The notes under the pieces are model-generated. The model was not told the DNA's origin. It did not search any database and worked only from the letters and a program-made list of their open reading frames with translations. A stretch of 38,428 nucleotides of DNA from NCBI GenBank assembly GCA_964463485.1, contig CAYXDO010000101.1, positions 1-38,428 of the forward strand, written 5' to 3'. Origin of the DNA: CAYXDO01 sp964463485. Its GTDB lineage: Bacteria > Myxococcota > Kuafuiibacteriia > Kuafuiibacteriales > Kuafuiibacteriaceae. Shown one piece after another: positions 16,821-25,370 of this stretch (the first letter of the stretch is position 1; each line of letters opens with the position of its first letter). Position numbers and translations under genes: made by a program.

Positions 16821-17369
16821 ATGATTCGCAGCACGCAGCTCAGTTCGGAAGCACTAACCTATTTGGCGCAAAAGGAGTCGCGTCAGAGCATCGGTGAAGA
16901 TCGCAAGTCGGTTCAAGAGTCCGTGAAGTCGGCCTACGCGCGAAGCGTCGAAGCCAAGAAAGCCCACATCGAGAAGCAGCGCGACGAGTCGGAGAAGCGA
17001 CACGAGGCCAACGAGAGCCGCGCAAGCGGTGGGTTCCTGGGAGGTTTGATCGGCGCGATCGTTGGAATCGCCGCCGCCGTGGCAGGTGTGATCGTTTGCT
17101 GCGTCGGCGCTGCGCCGGTGGGCATCGCGCTGATCGGTCTCGGGGCCGCGGTCCTCGGAGCCGGCTCGACCATCGGCAGCAAGCTCGTCGAGAGCGGCGC
17201 GACCGAGCTCGACGGTGAGGCCGACAGCATCACTGATCAGGGCCGCCACTTCGAGCTCGAAGCATCCCGATCGGAGCGAGATCAGCGAAACGCGGAGGCC
17301 CAGCTCGGCGACCTGACTCAGAAATACCGAGAGGCCCTGCAAGACGCGAGGAGCTTCGAGCGCAACTGA
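16821..17369 (+). CDS. Candidate T3SS translocator-like protein with central hydrophobic hairpin
   Basis: 182 residues. The ATG at 16821 is chosen because a GGAGGA site sits 5-10 bases before it; an in-frame TTG upstream lies on that site. Residues 1-68 are charged helix/coiled coil, residues 70-120 are a Gly/Ala/Val hydrophobic hairpin (GGFLGGLIGAIVGIAAAVAG, then Cys-Cys and a second half ending VLGAGSTIG), and 120-182 are charged helix again. That order, coiled coil, hydrophobic hairpin, helix, is the plan of pore-forming T3SS translocators of the IpaB/SseC type, but at less than half their usual length. There is no signal peptide. A phage holin-like or other membrane protein is the alternative. 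Confidence 0.6.
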   Translation: MIRSTQLSSEALTYLAQKESRQSIGEDRKSVQESVKSAYARSVEAKKAHIEKQRDESEKRHEANESRASGGFLGGLIGAIVGIAAAVAGVIVCCVGAAPVGIALIGLGAAVLGAGSTIGSKLVESGATELDGEADSITDQGRHFELEASRSERDQRNAEAQLGDLTQKYREALQDARSFERN

Positions 17370-17419
17370 GCGCCGAGCAGCCGCAAAAGGCGCCAACCAG
17401 CCAGCCAAAGGAGCACATC

Positions 17420-18007
17420 ATGACGATCCAGATCGGTCGAAGTCCGCTCATTCGGCTTCTCGCACGAGCCGGGAAGATCACTCAGGAACATACTCAGGAG
17501 CTGAAAAACGAGGCCAGCGCGATTTTGGTCCAACAATCGGCCGCGATCGCCACGCGAGCACAGATCGAGAGAGAGGCAAGCGCGACGCGGGCGTTTCTCG
17601 CTTCGACCCCGATGCAAGTGATCGGCTTTGCGGTCACGGCCAAGTCGCTCGTACAAGCAGGCTGTGACGTTGCCTCGTCGATGAGCTCGACGCCGGAGTC
17701 GCTGGCTCCGGACGTGGCGCTGCCCGAGTCTGTCGCTCTAGGGCCCGAGGCAGAGAGCGTTGGCGCGGCTGCGAACGACTTCGGCCCGGCTCGAATCCTC
17801 GAGGAATCCATTTCGCGCTCCAAGGACTTCGTGGAGACTCGACTGGGAGAGAGTCTGGAACACGCGACGGCGCGAGCGAAGAAGGCCGGTCAGGTCGCGG
17901 GCGAGCTCGAGAAGACGAGTCGAAGCGTCGAGGCCGAGCTCACCCAGGCCTCGGCTCTCGCGCCAACGCTCAGGACACTCCTGCGGCGACTCGCCCAGAG
18001 CCGCTGA
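17420..18007 (+). CDS. Helical protein, candidate second translocator/T3SS substrate
   Basis: 195 residues, ATG with AAAGGAG in front. Mostly Ala/Glu/Ser-rich helix. One modestly hydrophobic patch lies near residues 58-85 (FLASTPMQVIGFAVTAKSLV), followed by an acidic Pro/Ser linker and a long C-terminal coiled-coil-like part. No signal peptide. In T3SS loci the gene next to the main translocator is often a smaller second translocator, and this would fit, but no diagnostic motif is seen. Confidence 0.5.
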   Translation: MTIQIGRSPLIRLLARAGKITQEHTQELKNEASAILVQQSAAIATRAQIEREASATRAFLASTPMQVIGFAVTAKSLVQAGCDVASSMSSTPESLAPDVALPESVALGPEAESVGAAANDFGPARILEESISRSKDFVETRLGESLEHATARAKKAGQVAGELEKTSRSVEAELTQASALAPTLRTLLRRLAQSR

Positions 18008-18061
18008 TCCCAGCACTCCTCAATCCATCCACATTCTCCTTCGCCATTGCGCAAAGTCGCT

Positions 18062-18092
18062 CGCCGTCGCGTCGCCGCCAGCTGCGACGGCG
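18062..18092 (+). promoter_or_regulatory. Strong GC hairpin between substrate-like genes and the regulator
   Basis: CGCCGTCGC (18062-18070) pairs perfectly with GCGACGGCG (18084-18092) across a 13-base loop, and a wider pairing of flanking GTCGCT/AGCGAC is possible. It lacks a T-run. It could trim or partly stop transcription after the substrate-like genes. Just downstream are two TGTCAGC copies 10 bases apart (18121 and 18131). Confidence 0.35.
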
Positions 18093-18169
18093 CGGTAACG
18101 GCGACCAGCGACTGCAGGCCTGTCAGCCTCTGTCAGCGAACACTTCGTCCTTCGCGGTCACTCCAAACC

Positions 18170-19180
18170 GTGACCAACGTGAACAACGTAAGCCGCCTCC
18201 CGGAGCTCATCGAAAGTTTCTGCGGAATGACTACCCGGAGCCTCGCGATGCGAAGGGTCTTCGACCGCATTCGCCGGATCGCTCGCGCTGACCTGCCGGT
18301 CTTGGTGACCGGCGAGACCGGCACCGGCAAGGAGCTCGTCGCCCGCGCGATCCACGACACCTCGGGGCGCCCCGGACCCTTCGTTGCTCTCAACTGCGGA
18401 GCGCTGACTTCGACTCTGGCTGAGACCGAGCTCTTCGGCCATGTGAAGGGTTCGTTCACGGGCGCCGCATCAGACCGCGCTGGCGTGTTCGAGGCCGCGA
18501 CCGGTGGGACGCTATTCCTGGACGAGATCGGGGAGCTTCCCCTCGAGCTTCAACCTCGGCTGCTTCGCGTGCTCGAGACGATGTCGGTGCGTCGGATCGG
18601 GGACGCGATGGAACGTCGAGTCGACGTTCGAGTCGTGGCTGCTACTCATCGGAATCTCGCTCAGATGGTGCGTGAAGGCGCGTTTCGCGAGGACCTCTAC
18701 CATCGCCTCCGGATCTTGTCGCTCGACTTGCCTCCGCTGCGGGCTCGGCCCGAGGACGTGCTGCTGCTCGCCTGCTCGTTCCTGGCCGGGTCGGGCTTCG
18801 TGCTCGGGACCGACGCTCAGTCTGCCTTGTTGTCGCACTCATGGGGAGGCAATGTCCGCGAGCTTCGCAACTGCCTGCTCCGTGCGAGGTTGTTCGCTGG
18901 CGAAGTAATCGGCGCGGCCGATCTCGAGCTCGAGGTCACGAACGACGGGCCAGTGGACCTGCGGCCCGATCCTGCGCCCGCTGGTGTTCCCATCGAGCGG
19001 CGGAATCTCACGCTCGTGGAGGAGAAGAGCTTTCTCATGGAGACGCTCGCGGCCTGCGGAAACAACAGGTCGCGAGCGGCCCGACGCCTAGGGCTGTCTC
19101 GAAGCGCTTTTCACGAGCGCCTTCGGAAGTTGGGAGTGCCGAACAGATTCTCTCCGGAGCGAGTGGAGGTAGCGTCATGA
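18170..19180 (+). CDS. Sigma-54-dependent activator without receiver domain
   Basis: About 336 residues from GTG 18170; the ATG at 18227 would also leave the AAA+ core whole. Walker A GETGTGKE at 48-55, the sigma-54 contact loop GSFTGA at 94-99 (usually GAFTGA), Walker B FLDEIGEL near 116-123, arginine-finger region FREDLYHRL, and a Fis-type helix-turn-helix at the C-terminus (NNRSRAARRLGLSRSAFHERL). No receiver, GAF or FHA domain precedes the AAA+ core, as in PspF and HrpR/HrpS, so control is probably by a partner protein or by level. It likely drives the promoter at 15483. The stop overlaps the chaperone start by 4 bases (ATGA). Confidence 0.9.
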   Translation: MTNVNNVSRLPELIESFCGMTTRSLAMRRVFDRIRRIARADLPVLVTGETGTGKELVARAIHDTSGRPGPFVALNCGALTSTLAETELFGHVKGSFTGAASDRAGVFEAATGGTLFLDEIGELPLELQPRLLRVLETMSVRRIGDAMERRVDVRVVAATHRNLAQMVREGAFREDLYHRLRILSLDLPPLRARPEDVLLLACSFLAGSGFVLGTDAQSALLSHSWGGNVRELRNCLLRARLFAGEVIGAADLELEVTNDGPVDLRPDPAPAGVPIERRNLTLVEEKSFLMETLAACGNNRSRAARRLGLSRSAFHERLRKLGVPNRFSPERVEVAS

Positions 19181-19863
19181 GCTCACCCGAAGCGCTCCAG
19201 GCGACCCGGCGAGGCGCCGCAAGAAATCTCAGAGCTTCACACCAACCCCGTCCGAGAGCGGACAGCGGACGGCCCTCGGCACGCCTTCCTTCGTCCGCCC
19301 GCCCGCGAGCCATGCGTCCGAGCCGCCAGCTTCAACCCAAGCTCGAGCCGGACCGCACGCGCGCGCGGGACGCGGGACCTATCGGGGCCATCGAGTCTGA
19401 ATGTCGCACTCTCCGAGAGCAGCGGGCGTATCGAACGGAGGACCTCGTGGCCATCGCGTCAGTCGGCTGGCACTATCTTCAGAACGGCGCCCTGGAGCTC
19501 GCCGAGACCCTGTTCGCCGGCTTGTACGCGGTCGATCCTTCCGAGCCCTATCACGCCCTCGCGCTCGGCGCGGTCTTCGACAAGATGGGACAGAAGGACC
19601 GCGCTGACGTCTTCTACGCGCGAGCGTCGAAGCTCGATCCGACTGACCCCCGCCCGCTGGTGAATCGAGCGGAGCTCGCGATCGAAACCGGTAACTTCCC
19701 CGTTGCGCTCGAATTGCTCGAAGAGGGGTACCGGCGAGCGAAGCTACGACGCGATGAAGCGCTCGAGCAAAAGGCCGTCGCGCTCCTCCACCACCTCGAA
19801 CGCGGCCTCCCGCCGTGTGTCGGTCCGTCCCGAACCAAGAAGCCTTCGACCGGAGGAGAGTGA
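19177..19863 (+). CDS. LcrH/SycD-like TPR chaperone of T3SS translocators
   Basis: 228 residues from the ATG overlapping the activator stop. Residues ~90-192 hold three TPR-type repeats (VGWHYLQNGALELAETLFAG; LGAVFDKMGQKDRADVFYAR; NRAELAIETGNFPVALELLE), with the GWHYLQNGALELAETLF and D-P pattern of class II chaperones that bind translocators before export. The first ~80 residues are an Arg/Pro-rich, likely disordered extension not found in standard ~165-residue members. Its place right before sctV and after candidate translocators supports the role. General TPR proteins are the alternative. Confidence 0.75.
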   Translation: MSSPEALQATRRGAARNLRASHQPRPRADSGRPSARLPSSARPRAMRPSRQLQPKLEPDRTRARDAGPIGAIESECRTLREQRAYRTEDLVAIASVGWHYLQNGALELAETLFAGLYAVDPSEPYHALALGAVFDKMGQKDRADVFYARASKLDPTDPRPLVNRAELAIETGNFPVALELLEEGYRRAKLRRDEALEQKAVALLHHLERGLPPCVGPSRTKKPSTGGE

Positions 19864-21956
19864 TGGAAAGGCTGAGCTCCTCGTCGGTCTTCGGCATCAT
19901 AGGACGTCGCCCCGATTTGCTCCTCGCCGCCGCGGTCAGCGCGATCGTCGCGATGCTGATCGTTCCGTTGCCAAACGTCCTCCTCGACATACTCATCGGC
20001 GCAAACCTTGGCGCCGCGACGCTGCTGCTGATGGCCGTGCTGTTCTCGAAGAGGCCGCTCGATCTGCCGAGCTTCCCTGCGTTGCTGCTCCTCTCCACGA
20101 TGTTCCGCCTGGGGCTGAATGTCTCGACGACGCGCGGGATCCTCTCGAAGGGGAGCGCCGGACAGATGGTGCATGCGTTCGGTGACCTCGTGGTCGGCGG
20201 AGATCTCATCGTCGGCATCGTCATCTTCCTCGTCCTCACCTTGGTCCAGCTGCTGGTCGTAGGAAAAGGTGCCGAACGCGTCGCCGAGGTCGCCGCGCGT
20301 TTCGCGCTCGACGCCATGCCCGGGGAGCAGATGTCGATCGACGCCGCGCTTCGAAGCGGCTTCTACTCCGAGACGGAGGCCGCGGAGAAGCGGGAGGGTC
20401 TCGCTCGTAAGTCGCAGCTCTTTGGAAACATGGACGGGGCGATGAAATTCGTCAAAGGTGATGCCATTTTCGGGGTCATCATCACCGCCCTCAACCTCAC
20501 GGCAGGCGTCGCGATCGGAGTGCTTCGTCATGGGATGAATTGGGGCGGCGCACTCGCTACTTACTCGGTGCTGTCGATCGGCGATGCCGTGGCTTCGCAG
20601 ATTCCGAGTGTCATGGTGACTCTGGCGGCCGGTATGTTGGTGACCAGAGTGAGCGAGCCCGCTACGGAGACCAAGACCGGGCTTGGGTACTCGGTCAAGC
20701 GGGAGCTGGTCTCCAACCCGACCGTGCTGAGCTCCGGCGCCGCTCTGATGTTCCTCCTGGCGCTCGTCCCGGGCCTGCCGGCGCTTCCGTTCCTGCTGAC
20801 TTCGGCCGCCTTCGTCGCGATCTGGGCCGGCGCGCAGCTCTCCGCGGTCTCCGAGGTGAGTACCTTCGCGGAACAGCTCTCGGCGAAGCTCGAGGCTCCA
20901 ACTCTCAACCCGGATCAGCTCGCGCCGTCGGTTCCACCGCTCGGCATCGACCTCGATCCGACCTTGAGCGAGGCGCTCGGAATTCGAGAGGGCGTCGACG
21001 ACGGCGACGTGGAGCTGCTGGCTGTGCTCATGCCTCAGCTGCGAGAGGCGCTCTACCTCGAGACGGGGATTCGGTTCCCACCCTTGTTCGTGCGAGCCGG
21101 AGTCGCTGGCTTGGCGCAAGGCGAGTTCGTCGTCCGAATCAATGACGTACCCGTCCTCCGCGAGACAGTCTCGCCGACTGCGTGCCTCGCGCTCGTGAGC
21201 CCGGCCGAGATCAGGCGGTACGGGATCGAGGCCCGACCGACTCGCAACCCGCTGAATGGTGGGACCGCCGCGATGGTCCCCGTGCATGACAGAGCCGTAT
21301 TGGAGGCCAGCGGGCTACCCACTTGGAGCGCCGCCGGAGCGATCGCGCTCTACATCGCGTCGATCTTGCGGTCTCGGACCTCCCAGTTTCTCGGGCTCGG
21401 CGAGGTGAGTGACATCGTGACGCGAATGGAGACCGCGTGTCCTGCCCTGGTTCGGGAAACCGTACCCAAGCTCGTGTCCGTGAGTCAGCTCGCAGCCGTG
21501 TTGAGAATTCTCGCCGAGGAGGGCGTCTCGATTCGAGACATGAAGACGATCCTCGAAGCCTTGGCAACTTCCGGGAGCTCCGACCCTCACCCCGTCGGCT
21601 TGGCCGAGCACGTGCGACAAGCGCTCGCTACTCAGCTCGCGTTCGCCCACGCGGGCCTCGAAAAGTCGGTCCCGGTCGTGCTGCTCGACTCCGCGATCGA
21701 GGACACGCTCGCTAGCTCGGACGACCTCGGGGTCGAGCCAGAGATCGCGCGGTCGATCGTCGAGGCCATTCGGACGGCCATTCGACCGGTCGTCGCGGCC
21801 GGGATTCGGCCTGCGCTCGTCACGAGCTCGTCGATCCGACGCCGAGTCTGGGAGTTGATCCGCCATGATTTGCGGCCAGTCAGCGTGTTGTCCTTCGAGG
21901 AGCTCCCCGCAGACGCGATTCTCCAGCCCCTCGGCCGTGCTACCCTCTCGGGCTGA
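19863..21956 (+). CDS. sctV: T3SS export gate SctV (FHIPEP family)
   Basis: 697 residues; ATG overlaps the chaperone stop (TGATG). The N-terminal half has about eight membrane helices and the hallmark motifs FRLGLNVSTTRGIL, ERVAEVAARFALDAMPGEQM and QLFGNMDGAMKFVKGDAI; the last is more like virulence-type SctV (InvA/YscV/LcrD) than flagellar FlhA. The C-terminal ~340 residues form the cytoplasmic ring domain that receives substrate and chaperone complexes. Length is normal for the family. No other apparatus gene (SctN, SctC, SctJ, SctR-U) is seen in the window. The start fixed here gives the expected short cytoplasmic lead (RRPDLLLAAAV). Confidence 0.93.
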   Translation: MERLSSSSVFGIIGRRPDLLLAAAVSAIVAMLIVPLPNVLLDILIGANLGAATLLLMAVLFSKRPLDLPSFPALLLLSTMFRLGLNVSTTRGILSKGSAGQMVHAFGDLVVGGDLIVGIVIFLVLTLVQLLVVGKGAERVAEVAARFALDAMPGEQMSIDAALRSGFYSETEAAEKREGLARKSQLFGNMDGAMKFVKGDAIFGVIITALNLTAGVAIGVLRHGMNWGGALATYSVLSIGDAVASQIPSVMVTLAAGMLVTRVSEPATETKTGLGYSVKRELVSNPTVLSSGAALMFLLALVPGLPALPFLLTSAAFVAIWAGAQLSAVSEVSTFAEQLSAKLEAPTLNPDQLAPSVPPLGIDLDPTLSEALGIREGVDDGDVELLAVLMPQLREALYLETGIRFPPLFVRAGVAGLAQGEFVVRINDVPVLRETVSPTACLALVSPAEIRRYGIEARPTRNPLNGGTAAMVPVHDRAVLEASGLPTWSAAGAIALYIASILRSRTSQFLGLGEVSDIVTRMETACPALVRETVPKLVSVSQLAAVLRILAEEGVSIRDMKTILEALATSGSSDPHPVGLAEHVRQALATQLAFAHAGLEKSVPVVLLDSAIEDTLASSDDLGVEPEIARSIVEAIRTAIRPVVAAGIRPALVTSSSIRRRVWELIRHDLRPVSVLSFEELPADAILQPLGRATLSG

Positions 21957-21983
21957 TGACTACGATTTGGTGGAGGTTTCGTG

Positions 21984-22391
21984 ATGATTTCCAAGATGCT
22001 CTCGCTCATTCACACGCGGAACGCGGTCGCGAATCGACCCGCGGACAGGGTGTCTTTGCCGATGGACGCCCTGCTCGCTCTCGAGCGACGGAGAGACGTC
22101 GTGGCGCCTTCGTCCTCGGGCGTGATCGAGGAGCAAGTCGCTCGATTTCTCGAGCCTCGCCACCACGCAGAGCACTTGCGCCTCCCACCTCCGGCTCCCG
22201 CGAGTGGGCCCGCGGTTCGCGGCGCGGTGTCCCGAATCCTGGCGCTCGCGCCAGTCGATGTGGAAGCTCCAAGCGAATTTCTGGCGGCCGAGGCGGAAAT
22301 GATGCGGATGCTGTCTGGATACAGAGTCGTGATTGAGGAGATACTCAGGCGAAGCAGCCCGGATGCGGCTCGCCCTCCGCGCGAAGCCTGA
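21984..22391 (+). CDS. Small protein at the end of the T3SS-like operon
   Basis: 135 residues from ATG 21984, with GGAGG seven bases before it; a GTG three bases earlier is too close to the site. It has no membrane segment or signal peptide. N-terminal and C-terminal parts are helical (SEFLAAEAEMMRMLSGYRVV) around a Pro/Ala-rich middle. It follows sctV by 27 bases and so probably belongs to the operon. An apparatus or needle-related part is possible from position alone. I recognise no family. Confidence 0.55.
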   Translation: MISKMLSLIHTRNAVANRPADRVSLPMDALLALERRRDVVAPSSSGVIEEQVARFLEPRHHAEHLRLPPPAPASGPAVRGAVSRILALAPVDVEAPSEFLAAEAEMMRMLSGYRVVIEEILRRSSPDAARPPREA

Positions 22392-22521
22392 CCGTCGAAG
22401 AAAGAGTCCGAGAGGATCCAGTGACAAGGTCGATGCCGAGGATCCCGTTTGCGCCGGTCCGAGGACGTGATATGAGGCGCGGTCGTTCACTCGTCGAGGA
22501 CGCATGGCAAAGCGATGAGTA

Positions 22522-25302
22522 ATGAGTAAGCGATCACTCGCGCCCGGACTGACTCGGCCGAACCGCGAGAGAGCGCCCCATCCACGGGTCGAGCTCCGAC
22601 TTCGTTCCGCGCGGGCTGTGTTGCTCACGTGCCTCTGCGCTTGTGGCGACGGCTACGCCGAGTTGGCCGGGAATTGGCCGAGCGATTCGCTCCTGCTGTT
22701 GGCCGCCGCCGACGCGGAAGGCCGAGTCTTGCGGGTCGATCGCCTCGAACCCGGCTCGACCCGCTCGCTGTTCGGCGCGCCGGAGCGGAGCGAGTCACTT
22801 CACCTGTACGCGGTGCCCGCGGGCCAGCTCGTGGGTCCGGAGGGTGATCCAATCGATGCGACCGGAGGCGCGGGCCCGGTCGCGCGGCGAGTCATGGATC
22901 CGCCGGCCAACGGAGCTTCCTGCGCGCGGTGTCCGGTCGTCGCTATCTCTCCGCCACAAGTCATCCTCTCTGGGTCATCATGCGGGCCCCCCGCCTGGGT
23001 CAGCGTCGAGAGCTATCGGGTCACCGACGGCGGAATCGAAAGAGAGGGTACGCCGGGCGTGGAATCCAAAGTCCGAGGTCAGATCACTCTCGATTGGCCG
23101 GGTCCCTGCGCATGTGAGTCTGAGCTTAGGGCAGGCCCAGCGCGAGAGCCATCCCTCGACTGTTTGATTCATCCGAAGAACGGCTATCTGCTCTCGAGCC
23201 CCTTCATGGACGAGCTCGGAAACGTCGCTGGGCGACTGGGTCGCGCTCTGTTTGTCGCTCCGGCGGGCGAGCCAGCCGACGTCTTCGAAGACGTCTCGTC
23301 GAACGGGGACGAGCTGGGTATCATCGGTACGAGCACTCTATCGGCGAGCTTCACGGTCGTGCTGGGCTCCGCCGGTTCTGAAGATTCCGGCCGCAACCCG
23401 ACGCTCGACCTCTACGAGGTCGACGCGTCTTCGCCGCACGGAATGCGACTCACTCATGAGGAACGGGTCGTGCTTCCTTTCCCGGTCGCTCCGAGCTCCT
23501 TTCTGTCCCTTGGCCCGAGTGAGTTTCTCATGTCCGCCGGGCGAGTGACCTCCGGCCTCGGGCTCAATCACACACCGACGCTGTTTCAATGCAAGGGCCC
23601 GCCGGACGTCGAGTGCGTGGAGCTCCCCGTCGAGACGTGTCCGGGAGAAGACGGAGAGCTCGGGCCGGTACGGTTGCTCGAAGACGGGACGGGGCTTTCG
23701 AGCGGACCGCACTCGGTCTACCTTCGGCGATCGGGCTCCGATCGCTGGAAATGCCTGGGGCAGCTGGGCTCGGTGGTTTTCGAAGGTCGCACCTATATTC
23801 CAAGTCGGCGCACGCGCGGATTTCACTTCGACTCTCTCGATGATCGCGTCTTCTTCTGCGGTTTGTCGTTGCGAACGGGAGAATTCGGACCCGAAGAGTC
23901 CGGAAGCGCCTTGTTCACCGCGACCATCAGCGACCTGGAAGCGAGCGGCGGGCCCACGAATGCCGAGATGATTTGGTTTGCCGAAGGCGAGTCGGCCTGC
24001 TCGAGCTCTTGGATAGAAGGGAGCGACACTCTCTCGTTCACGTTCAGCGGCGGAACCGCCGTGGAGGTCGACGAGCTTGGCTCCGTAGTGCAAGTCCATG
24101 CTGCAAGCGACGGAGGCTGGACGGTGGTACCCGAGCTCGGTCCCGCACCGCTCGTGACGTTCTTGAGGAGCGCTGGTGACTGGCAGCTCGCTTCCGTCGG
24201 AACGAGCAGCTTCTTTCGGCGCCACCGTGGCGCAGGCTTCGAAAAAATCTTCGGACCCTTGAAGGAGGACGAACAGGCCGCGAAGGCCCTCGCGGCCCTC
24301 GATGACGGAAGCTTCGTTTGGTTCCATGGACGCGATGTGGCTCGAGTCGTCGAGGGCGTGCCCGACGCTCGGTCCTGCGATGATTTGTCTCTCGCCGCCA
24401 CCACGTTTCCGCCGCGTGACGCCCGAACAGACGATGACGCTCAACTCGTGACCAACGACAGCCGCGGAACAAATCGGTTCGCGGTGGCAGGCGTGGGCGC
24501 GGAGCGGACCTGGCTGCGGATCGTCGAGGTCGACACCAGCGCGATTCTGGAAGAAGTGACTCTCCCGTTCGAAGGTCGGTCATTGCTCGACCTACAAGAG
24601 TGGTTGCCCGGCCGATTCATACTCATCGGGCCGGACGGCGACCTCTTCCTGCTCGCCGAAGGTGAGGTCATCGAGCTCGCGGTCGAATACGATGATCCGG
24701 CCACGCCGATCGTGGAGCGCGAGCCTCCGAGCACGGGATACCGGCCGAAGTACTCGGCGCTCGGCGGATCGAGCGGAGTCGTCTGGGCGGGCGGAGATCG
24801 CCGCTTGGCGAGAATTCTCGCCGTCGCGCCGGGAGCAGCTCCTCGGGTGGAAGGTTACTGGTTGGATCGATCTTTGAGTAGGGAGCTCCGGGAGCGTACT
24901 TACAAGTCCGAGTTTTTCGGGGAGCCGCAGGTCACGGCCATCTCACCATCCTGCCCGGACCGCGTGCTCGTTGGCTGGCGAGAGGTGCAAGGTGCGACGC
25001 TCTCCGACGAGCCCGACCTTGGCGGGTCGATCAGCGTCCTGTCGGCTCCCACAGAGTCGGAGTGCAGCTCGGAGTCCACCGAGCTCACTCTCTGCGAGCG
25101 GAGCTCGATCCCGCTCGACGCGAAAATGTCGGAAGTGAACGAGGACCGGCCCCGACTCCTGGGATTCGTCGACTCTGGGCGAACCGCGGTGACTTCGGAG
25201 TTGTTTTCTGGCACCGAAGGGTTCGCCGAGTCGCCAGCTGCGGTCATTTACGGTGCAGGTCTGGGACGCCTTCGGGTTCGAATCCTCGAACGACGTGACT
25301 AG
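22522..25302 (+). CDS. Large lipoprotein, paralogue of 220-2793
   Basis: 926 residues from ATG 22522. A long basic lead (RVELRLRSARAV) goes into LLTCLCAC, with the likely lipidated Cys at 41. Early in the mature part is CARCPVVAISPPQVILSGSSC, matching CQFCPGMARTPPQLLAPGLPC in the lipoprotein at 220 in spacing and key residues (CxxCP, PPQ, final G-x-x-C). The remainder is rich in strand-like and Gly/Ser/Asp turns with propeller texture. It lies 130 bases after the T3SS-like operon, in the same direction, and ends convergent with the minus-strand cluster. Function unknown; a T3SS link by position only. Confidence 0.75.
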   Translation: MSKRSLAPGLTRPNRERAPHPRVELRLRSARAVLLTCLCACGDGYAELAGNWPSDSLLLLAAADAEGRVLRVDRLEPGSTRSLFGAPERSESLHLYAVPAGQLVGPEGDPIDATGGAGPVARRVMDPPANGASCARCPVVAISPPQVILSGSSCGPPAWVSVESYRVTDGGIEREGTPGVESKVRGQITLDWPGPCACESELRAGPAREPSLDCLIHPKNGYLLSSPFMDELGNVAGRLGRALFVAPAGEPADVFEDVSSNGDELGIIGTSTLSASFTVVLGSAGSEDSGRNPTLDLYEVDASSPHGMRLTHEERVVLPFPVAPSSFLSLGPSEFLMSAGRVTSGLGLNHTPTLFQCKGPPDVECVELPVETCPGEDGELGPVRLLEDGTGLSSGPHSVYLRRSGSDRWKCLGQLGSVVFEGRTYIPSRRTRGFHFDSLDDRVFFCGLSLRTGEFGPEESGSALFTATISDLEASGGPTNAEMIWFAEGESACSSSWIEGSDTLSFTFSGGTAVEVDELGSVVQVHAASDGGWTVVPELGPAPLVTFLRSAGDWQLASVGTSSFFRRHRGAGFEKIFGPLKEDEQAAKALAALDDGSFVWFHGRDVARVVEGVPDARSCDDLSLAATTFPPRDARTDDDAQLVTNDSRGTNRFAVAGVGAERTWLRIVEVDTSAILEEVTLPFEGRSLLDLQEWLPGRFILIGPDGDLFLLAEGEVIELAVEYDDPATPIVEREPPSTGYRPKYSALGGSSGVVWAGGDRRLARILAVAPGAAPRVEGYWLDRSLSRELRERTYKSEFFGEPQVTAISPSCPDRVLVGWREVQGATLSDEPDLGGSISVLSAPTESECSSESTELTLCERSSIPLDAKMSEVNEDRPRLLGFVDSGRTAVTSELFSGTEGFAESPAAVIYGAGLGRLRVRILERRD

Positions 25303-25370
25303 CGGTTCACGCCCGTTTGGTTGCGGCCCCAGCATCTCACCGATCCACCCATCCATACGGGCGATGGATC

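Noticed and set aside
19863..21956. Reading this gene as flagellar FlhA
   Set aside because: The GNMDGAMKFVKGDAI segment, the adjacent chaperone and the absence of flagellar neighbours favour SctV.
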